Below are positions 57,301 through 64,000 of a stretch of DNA of 64,000 bases, in pieces. Below the pieces are notes generated by a model that saw nothing but the letters and a program-made list of their open reading frames with translations, ran no database searches and was not told the DNA's origin. A program made the translations under genes and the position numbers. Source of the stretch: Zingiber officinale (Eukaryota; Streptophyta; Magnoliopsida; Zingiberales; Zingiberaceae); contig NC_056005.1 in NCBI RefSeq assembly GCF_018446385.1, forward strand, positions 94,578,984 to 94,642,983. The letters are read 5' to 3'. Each line of letters starts with the position of its first letter. Within the stretch, counting starts at the first letter, position 1.

Positions 57301-59656
57301 CAGGGCTTAAGTAAAGTTCGGCTGCACCCGACCGAGAAGCGGTTCATCGACTGATTGAAGAGATCCTTGTCCGATCGACCATTTGAGTGAACCAGTATAG
57401 TTAGCACGGTCGGCAGGAGAACAAGCTATGTGGGCCAGGAGCCCGAGCAGAGCGGGCCACCCGTCTAGCTCGAAGAATGGCATTGACATTACACATAATG
57501 AATCGATAAAATGATAAAAGAGGAAAAGACGGATAATTAATAAAGGAAAGAGAAAACCAAATAGAACACTTTACCTATCATTAAATGAGAAGAAGATAAG
57601 ACAAAAATATTCTCTGTCGATAATCAATATCATTAAATAGGGGAAGATAGAGAGTCACCATAAAAGGTATAAAAAGGACATGCCAGGTATGAAGAGAGAA
57701 AAGATAGATCTCTGTCCCTAATACTTTCACTTTTTTCTTCTTCTGTTTCTGACTTAAGCGTTGGAACACCAGGGACCCCCTTCCTGGTTTTGATTTTTGT
57801 TTTGCAGAAAGGAGCAAAGTCTTTATCTCGTCAGCAGAACTGCTACCTTCCTGGCTTTCCAGCTTCGCACATTCGGACAGGATAATTTTGGCACCGTCTG
57901 TGGGAACGTAGCCTACATCCGAAAGAGAAGATGGAAGACGCTGGACGATTCACGATGGTAACGCTGACGCCAGAGGAACTCGACGCGCTGATACAAGCCC
58001 GGATGATAAAGATAGTGGAGTAACAACAACAGGAGCTGACTGATCGTTAAGTGCAAGAACTTGCAACCTTAATAGTGGGGCGGCAGGCTGAACAACACTT
58101 TGCTAAGGAACTGAACAAGATGTCGATCGACACCTATAGGAAAACCTCTAATGCGCAGGCCCTATTATGGGCACCAGCAGAGAGGGACCGTGCGGATAAA
58201 GATGGGGCATCATCCTCTGATGAGACACCCGTTCGAAACACAAGAAAAAGAAAACCCATGGAGGACGACTCGCCCGAATGAGTCAATCAACAGTTCTCAG
58301 AGGGGATTCTAAATGACCCTCTGCCGAAGCACTACACCCCATTAATGTTTGGGGAATATAATGGGACAACCGACCCCGACGACCACTTGACCAAGTTTAA
58401 CAACGCGGCCACGCTGCACCAATACACGGACCGGGTAAAATGTCGAGTCTTCCTTACCACGTTATCTGGATCGGCGTAACGTTGGTTCAAACGTTTGCCG
58501 AGCAGCTCGATCCATAGCTTAAAAGACTTCTGAGCGGCCTTCCTGCATCACTTTGCTAGTAGTCGTCGCCACCAGAAGACGAGCGTGAATCTATTCTCAC
58601 TGAAGCAGGGGTCGCGAGAGGACTTAAGGGCATACATCCAACGCTCCAATCAGGTGGCAATGGACATCCCGACGGTCTCTTCGGACATATTGGTAAACAC
58701 TCACTCATGGACTCACTGAAGGAGAATTCTTCTAGTCACTCATTCGGAAGCCACCAAAGGACTATGGTCATCTACAAAAAAGGGCCAATGAATACATCAA
58801 TGTAGAAGAAGCCCAGGCGGCCAAGAAAAAAGAGGCACCTGTCGAACCAACGGCGACATCCGAGCGACGTCAACCGAGCAACCATCAGCCTCCTAAAGGG
58901 CCCCGATTGGGAGGAACTCAACCATAACACGAGCCTAGGGCGCATGCCGTGCAACATGTTGGGGTTGGACGCCCAAAAGCCTCCAGAGGAAAAATATGGA
59001 CGTCAATATTTTGCTCCTTCCATCAGTCGACGACTCATAATACCCAGGATTGCTACCTGGCTAGCAGACCGACCCTAAGAAGGCAGTATTGTCAATCATC
59101 GTTGCCCGATCGAAGACACAGGCGTCGATCAGCTGGGCGAAGGGAAGACAAAAGGACAACGGTCAAATCACACCACAATTAATATCAACAATGGAACAAT
59201 CCAAGTCCTGTTTGGGAGCAGTCCGAATGGATACGACCCTCAGCTCGAGAGAAAGAAAATAGGAGCAACGCCACCCGGGGTGAGATTGAAATGATCGCCG
59301 GGGGGCCGACCGGCGGTGATTCCAATCGAGCAAGAAAGTTGCACAATCGACAACTTGAAATTCATGCGGTCAGTTGTAGCAAGGAGAAGGTCGAGGAACC
59401 TAAGATCAGCTTTGGCTTGAAGGATTTGGAGGGGGTAGAGATCCCCCATGATGACGCCCTCATTATCTGAGTGGTAATAGCTAATTATGTTATTCACCGT
59501 ACCTTTGTTGACACAGGAAGCTCGGTGAACATCCTATTCAAAAAAGCGTTCGATCAACTGCAAATCGACCAAGGCGATCTATTGCCTATGACGACTCCAC
59601 TGTATGGGTTCACCGGTGATATGAGTTATGATGGAGCGGCCTGGCAAATGAAGTAG
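57301..59656 (+). mobile_element. Ty3/gypsy element 1, 5' part, decayed
   Basis: An LTR part with a TATA box (GTATAAAAAGG, 57667-57677), then the primer-site region TGGCACCGTCTGTGGGAA (near 57889), which is the usual gypsy layout, then gag-protease. It breaks off after the protease. The LTR start is not defined. Confidence 0.75.
57931..59656 (+). pseudogene. Gypsy gag-protease
   Basis: Begins MEDAGRFTMVTLTPEELDAL at 57931 and is interrupted by many stops. The gag core is recognisable (LPKHYTPLMFGEYNGTTDPD, HLTKFNNAATLHQYTDRVKC, RVFLTTLSGSA, RWFKRLP, then SLKQGSREDLRAYIQR). The retropepsin active site FVDTGSSVNILF lies near 59500-59540. No RT follows. Confidence 0.88.
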
Positions 59657-59739
59657 AGGCCATAGTCGAGAAAGATAGGAGGAGTATATAGTTGGGTAAA
59701 TGTATGATTAATAGGATGATGAACGACCAAATAAAAGGT

Positions 59740-60660
59740 TTTTTACACGCATTCAGTTAGGCAAAGCCAGACCGAGCGTAAAGGTATTTAGCTTTATAGA
59801 AGCTTTTAGTGTATTATCGGTCGAGTGAAGGCTGAACGAGCATCAATGTGCTTACACGCGCTCGGTCAAGCAAAGCCTGACCGAGCGTAAAGGTGTTTAG
59901 TCTTATAGAAGCTTTTAGTGCATTACCGGCCGAGTGAAGGCCGAGAGAGCACCAATGTGCTTACACACGCTCGATCAGGTAAAGCCCAACCGAACATAAA
60001 TATATTTAGCCTTATAGAAGCTTTTATTGTATTACCAGCCGAGTGAAGGCCGAGCGAAACTAATATGCTTACAGGCGCTCGGTCGGACAAAGCCCGACCG
60101 AGCATAAAGGCATTTATCTTTTGACAACTTTTAGTATATTACTGGCCGAGTGAAGGCCGAGCGAGCACCAATGTGTTTACACACGCTACGTCAGACAAAG
60201 CCCGACCAAGCGTAAAGGCATTTAACCTTATACAACTTTTAGTATATTACCGATCGAGTGAAGGCTGAGCGAGCACCAATGTGCTAACACGCGCTCGGTC
60301 AGGCAAAGCCTGACCGAACGTAAAGGTATTTATCCTTATAGAAGCTTTTAGTGTATTACCGGCCGAGTAAAGGCCGAGCAAGCACCAATGCGCTTACAGG
60401 CGCTCGGTCGGACAAAAACCGAGCGAGAGTATAGGCATTTAGCCTTACACAACTTTTAGTATATTACCGGCTAAGTGAAGGCCAAGCGAGCACCAATGTG
60501 CTTACACGCGCTCGGTCAAGAAAAGTCCGACCGAGTGTAAAGCCATTTAGCCTTATACAGCTTCTAGTATATTACCGGTCGAATGAAGGCCGAGTGAGCA
60601 CCAATATGCTTATAAGCGCTCGACCTGACAAAGCTTGACCAAGTGTAAAGGTACTCCGCC
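59740..60660. repeat. 108-bp tandem repeat array, about eight copies
   Basis: The marker CTTTTAGTGTATTACC recurs near 59803, 59912, 60021, 60128, 60236, 60345, 60453 and 60561 (107-109 bp apart). Each unit has CGAGTGAAGGCCGAGCGAGC, an inverted repeat CTCGGTCAGGC-AAA-GCCTGACCGAG and GTAAAGGTATTTAGCCTTAT. Units differ by scattered C-to-T type changes. Confidence 0.95.
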
Positions 60661-60687
60661 TCATAAAGCTTATGGTACATTCCTAGA

Positions 60688-60890
60688 TGAAACATGCTTA
60701 ACAGAAGGTATTCTTAATATATATATGGCTGGCTTGAATTATCGGCCGAGGCACACTTAACAGAAGATATTCTTAATATATATATGGCTGACTTGAATGA
60801 CCAGTCGAGACACGGTCAACAGAAGGTATTCTCAATATATACATGGCTAGCTTAAATGACCGGTCGAGACATGCTTAACAGAAGTATATA
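60688..60890. repeat. 59-bp tandem repeat, three to four copies
   Basis: CTTAACAGAAGGTATTCTTA recurs at about 60697, 60756, 60815 and 60874 with ATATATATGGCTGGCTTGAA between. It lies directly after the 108-bp array. Confidence 0.9.
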
Positions 60891-61130
60891 AGTATGACAG
60901 CCTGGCAAATTTGGCGAAAAATATCTTCTAGAAGCTTCTCCAGTTATAGTGGCGTGGTCTTATGCATACTTCATCATGAATATGAGTCACAAATGACAAA
61001 AGTGGCATATCTGGTGTACAAAAAAGATTCCTTAAAGGATTATTACATGAAGTTTGGAGGATGACTTCATCTTCTGACAAACTCTAACAAGCCGGGGACC
61101 ACCTTATGACTTCGGAGGTTATATGAGGTA

Positions 61131-61140
61131 GTATAAAAAG
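61131..61140 (+). promoter_or_regulatory. TATA box of gypsy element 2 LTR
   Basis: GTATAAAAAGGGG is placed about 320 bases upstream of the primer-site region, as in element 1 (57667). Confidence 0.6.
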
Positions 61141-61496
61141 GGGATCCTCTCCGTTGGCAAGGTAAGCAAGTTCTGACATCCAAAACTATGTTTCCAAGTA
61201 CTTTAGTTACTGTACTTCATCTTCTTTTTCTTCTTCTTCTTCCACCTTTGAGAGAAGAACTGACTTGAGCATCAGAGGGTCTAGCCAGGGATCCCCACCC
61301 CGGTCTTAGGTCACTAACACTTTGTCGGGTCATCTTATTATACGTAGGATCGTTGAGGAGCTCTTCTGAATCTTCAGGAGTTCATCTTCATTAGAAACCA
61401 TCTTTCATCGGAGCCAGCCCACCACCTCATAGATTTCAGACAGGGTCAAATTTGACGTCGTCTGTGGGAACCTTCACCTAAATATGAAGCTACGAG

Positions 61497-62062
61497 ATGG
61501 AAGAAGCTGGGAAACTTAACACTATAACCATAACACTAGAAGATCGGGGGTTGCTTATCAACGTCAGAGTAAAAAAGCTATTGCAACAACAACAACAAGT
61601 TAATATTTGTAGTACAGTACTTGTAGCTCTGAATTCGATGATATCAACAACTGCTTATCAAATGGAGAGAAGAGGTGAGGAGGAAGATCCTACTCGCTTA
61701 CCCCCTATATCTCTCTCTCCAACTGGATGTCCTCGAGCATATTTCCGAACACCTCTTGAGCAAGGAGGATGAAAGGCAGTTCTTCAAAAATCTTCTGGAG
61801 AAACACCTGCAAGGGATAAATGAAAAGGGAAGATCGTATCTAGCGATAGTTCCCCTAAGAGGATCGTGACTCCATTTTCGCAGCAGGTGTTGGATGATCC
61901 TTTGCCAAAGCATTACCAGAATTTAAATGTTGGGGAATACTCGGGGACAACTGATCCCGAGGATCATCTTCTTAAGTTTGAGCATGCGGTTCTCCTACAA
62001 CAATTTACTGACGGTGTCAAGTGCCAAATGTTCCTCACTACATTCGGAGGAGCGGTTCAGAG
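61497..62062 (+). pseudogene. Gypsy gag, interrupted
   Basis: Starts MEEAGKLNTITITLEDRGLL. It passes through at least one frame change (61675-61869 has LLAYPLYLSLQLDVLEHISE in another frame) and resumes LDDPLPKHYQNLNVGEYSG, TTDPEDHLLKFEHAV, MFLTTFGGAVQ. It ends at the LTR insertion at 62063. Confidence 0.85.
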
Positions 62063-64000
62063 TGTTAGAGTGTATACTAAAAGCCTAGATTTTGTAAACA
62101 TTTATTTTTGAAATAAAAGAATCACATTGGTCAAATGTCTACATTTATTTGTTAAGTGTAGTTGTTCAATTAATTTATATTGTAGATAACATGGTGTGTG
62201 GTGTCACACACAGAAGATCGTGCTATCAGTTCTTTATAAATTATAAACAATTGCTCACGACTAAGATGGAAAGAAACAAACCGTTGGAATAGTCGTAGTG
62301 TAATTAGGTATTAGTTTATCTTGACTAATAAATTACACTAATACACTCTAAGGGTGCGTTTGGTTCGGGGTTATTTTTGATAACCTTGGTTATCCATCCA
62401 AGGTTATCAACAAAAACCTTGTTTGGTTTAGGTATTCGATGATTCCCGAGTAATGTTCCATGCCCGACACGTCAGCAAAAGGGTCATGAAGCCCGGAATC
62501 GGAAAACCTCAGAAAACTAAGGTTTTTCTTGATTCCGGGGTTAACGATTTTTTTTTACCAAAAATACCCTCCGATAAGAAAAAACATGGAAAAAAGAGAA
62601 AAATGTAAAAAAAATATTAAAAAATGTAAAAAAATGTTTAAAAAAATTTAAAATTTTTAAAAATAAATAAATTTTTTTAAAAAAATATTAATTTTAAAAA
62701 TAAAAAATAAAAAATTTAAATTTTAAAAAAATTAAAAAATTTTAAAAAAAATTTAAAATTTTAAAAAAATTTTAAAATTAAAAATTTTTAAAAAATTAAA
62801 AAATTAAAAAATTAAAAAATTAAAAAATTAAAAAATAAAATAAATAAATAAAAATTAAATTTTAAAAAATGTAAAAAAAATATAAATATAAATAATATAA
62901 AAAATATAAAAACATTAAAAAAAATAAAAAAACACATAAAAAGGTAAAAAAATATACAAGAAAAAGAAAAGTAAAAAAAACATAAAAAAATAAATAATAA
63001 TAATAATAATATTATTATTATGTATAGTTGATTTTGTAATTGAGGGTAATACAGTAAAATATTAAACTAAGGTATTCATTAAAACCTTCAAACAAACAAG
63101 TTTTTGTTGCATTACCTAGTTTGAACCAAATAACATTTTGTTATGTTTTATTCCCCATAACCTTGGTTATGTGGTAATCACATAACCAAGGTTATACATA
63201 ATAACTTGAACCAAACGCACCCTAAGTGTATTGAGTAGGACCATTTAATGTAAGTTCTTTTTATACTGACTTAATAAAAGAACTAGACCTTAGTTATTAT
63301 GGAAGTGTGTGCTCTTAATCCTAATATAATAACAAGCACATATATTTAATATTTATTTCTTTGACTTATCAAAGGGTGAGATTTAGCTCAATAAATCAAT
63401 AGGCCCGATAAGTTGGGAAATGATATTATTTATAGTGTGTGTTGTTGATTATAGAAGGAAACTGTGTCCTAGTAATCTAGGTTGAGCATGCCCCCAAGAT
63501 GAGCTCATAAAGATTGTCATGTTAAACCCTGCAGGTGGGCTTAGTCCGACATGACAATAAGGTTGAGTGGTACTACTCTTGGATTAAGACATTAATTAAA
63601 ATAAGTTGTCAGTAACTCAATTAATTAGTGGATATTCGATATCTTAAACACAGGGAGACTAACACACTCATGATAAGAAGGAGCCCATAATGTAATTTGG
63701 GATTGGTGCGGTAGTGCAAAAATAACTCTCTAGTGGAATGAGTTATTATTGATGAACTTGAGTTGTGTGTTCGGTGCGAACACAGGATACTCAAGCTCAT
63801 CGGAAGGCCAAAACCAATTTCTCCTCTAGGTCCCTGTCGTAGCCTCATTAAAGCCTCAAGTCCACTCATGAAAAGCCCATCTTGGTGTCCAAGAAGGGGC
63901 CAACCCATGGCTTGGTGACCAAGCCAAAGGGGCCGGCCATAATCTCCTTAAGGTGGCTGGCCACTTTTAATTTAAAGGGTGCCGACCACATAATTCAAAT
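62063..64000 (+). mobile_element. Second copy of the 2.7-kb copia-like LTR (cut by window end)
   Basis: Begins TGTTAGAGTGTATACTAAAA, the reverse complement of the end of the solo LTR at 35482-38153, and runs on in parallel to the window end (GGTGTGTGGTGTCACACAC, TGCAGGTGGGCTTAGTCCGA, GGGATTGGTGCGGTAGT). The left target site would be CAGAG (62058-62062). Whether it is solo or part of a full element cannot be seen. Confidence 0.88.
62352..63222. mobile_element. PIF/Harbinger-like non-autonomous element, 871 bp
   Basis: Perfect 15-bp terminal inverted repeats GGGTGCGTTTGGTTC, with similarity continuing inward (ATAACCTTGGTTAT), and a TAA target duplication (62349-62351 and 63223-63225). A 3-bp TAA duplication and this terminus fit Tourist/Harbinger MITEs. 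The centre (62570-63020) is A/T homopolymer-rich with no ORF. Its insertion site is inside the LTR, so it is the youngest layer here. Confidence 0.9.

Larger units (their letters stand above)
59700..62062 (+). mobile_element. Ty3/gypsy element 2, 5' part
   Basis: LTR-like DNA with tandem arrays (59740-60660 and 60688-60890), TATA box GTATAAAAAG (61131-61140), leader, primer-site region TTGACGTCGTCTGTGGGAA (about 61452), then gag. It is cut at 62062 by the insertion of another LTR. Its gag start matches element 1 (MEEAGKLNTITITLE versus MEDAGRFTMVTLTPE). Confidence 0.75.

Noticed and set aside
59923..60105. Short - strand ORF with repeated SDRAPVSILV/PDRACVSTLV text
   Set aside because: Produced by the 108-bp tandem repeat; no gene.

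Overview
The window is plant nuclear DNA, almost certainly from a monocot. Evidence: introns with GT-AG borders, a GC-rich plant multidrug-resistance-type ABC transporter, a truncated Au-type SINE, and dense nested LTR retrotransposons with plant-type primer sites. Some of the LTR types remind me of Zingiberales-like genomes, but the sequence alone does not fix the species. No organellar, bacterial or CRISPR features were seen.

Only two intact-looking host genes were found. (1) A full-length ABCB15-like ABC transporter on the + strand (13052-17851, six exons, predicted 1252 aa). (2) A plant-specific coiled-coil protein of unknown function on the - strand (29118 down to about 25207, five exons, about 591 aa). 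A third small ORF, a lone BED zinc finger (22973-23371, -), lies inside an internally deleted hAT transposon.

Layout. 1-940: copia RT remnant. 956-3502: broken RICESLEEPER-like hAT transposon. 3600-4684: LTR-like promoter remnant. 4690-10847: complete but dead copia element on the - strand, with LTRs and a CATAT target duplication. 10853-13042: intergenic DNA and the ABCB promoter. 13052-17851: ABCB gene. 17998-18928: non-autonomous hAT-like element. 22869-24191: BED-only hAT. 25104-25196: SINE remnant. 25207-29118: coiled-coil gene. 29858-30403: hAT MITE. 30975 to about 47866: a roughly 4-kb tandem duplication, both copies carrying ABCB exon 4 debris; the second copy is inflated by a 2.7-kb solo LTR and by an Angela-like solo LTR that itself holds a gag-only retrotransposon. 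48376-50722: another gag remnant. 50723-54183: extremely AT-rich DNA. 54184-54730: a second copy of the hAT MITE. 54757-56890: ABCB exon 5 and exon 6 debris, including two exon 6 copies head to head. 57241-62062: two decayed Ty3/gypsy elements with tandem-repeat arrays. 62063-64000: a second copy of the 2.7-kb LTR, holding a PIF/Harbinger-like element.

The ABCB debris between 31 and 57 kb lies in exon order (4, 5, intron 5, 6) on the same strand as the intact gene. It is best read as a tandem ABCB paralogue torn apart by insertions. Its exon 6 part has become an inverted repeat that could form a hairpin RNA matching the intact gene. A second theme is that several unrelated repeats here carry clusters of palindromes centred on TCGA.
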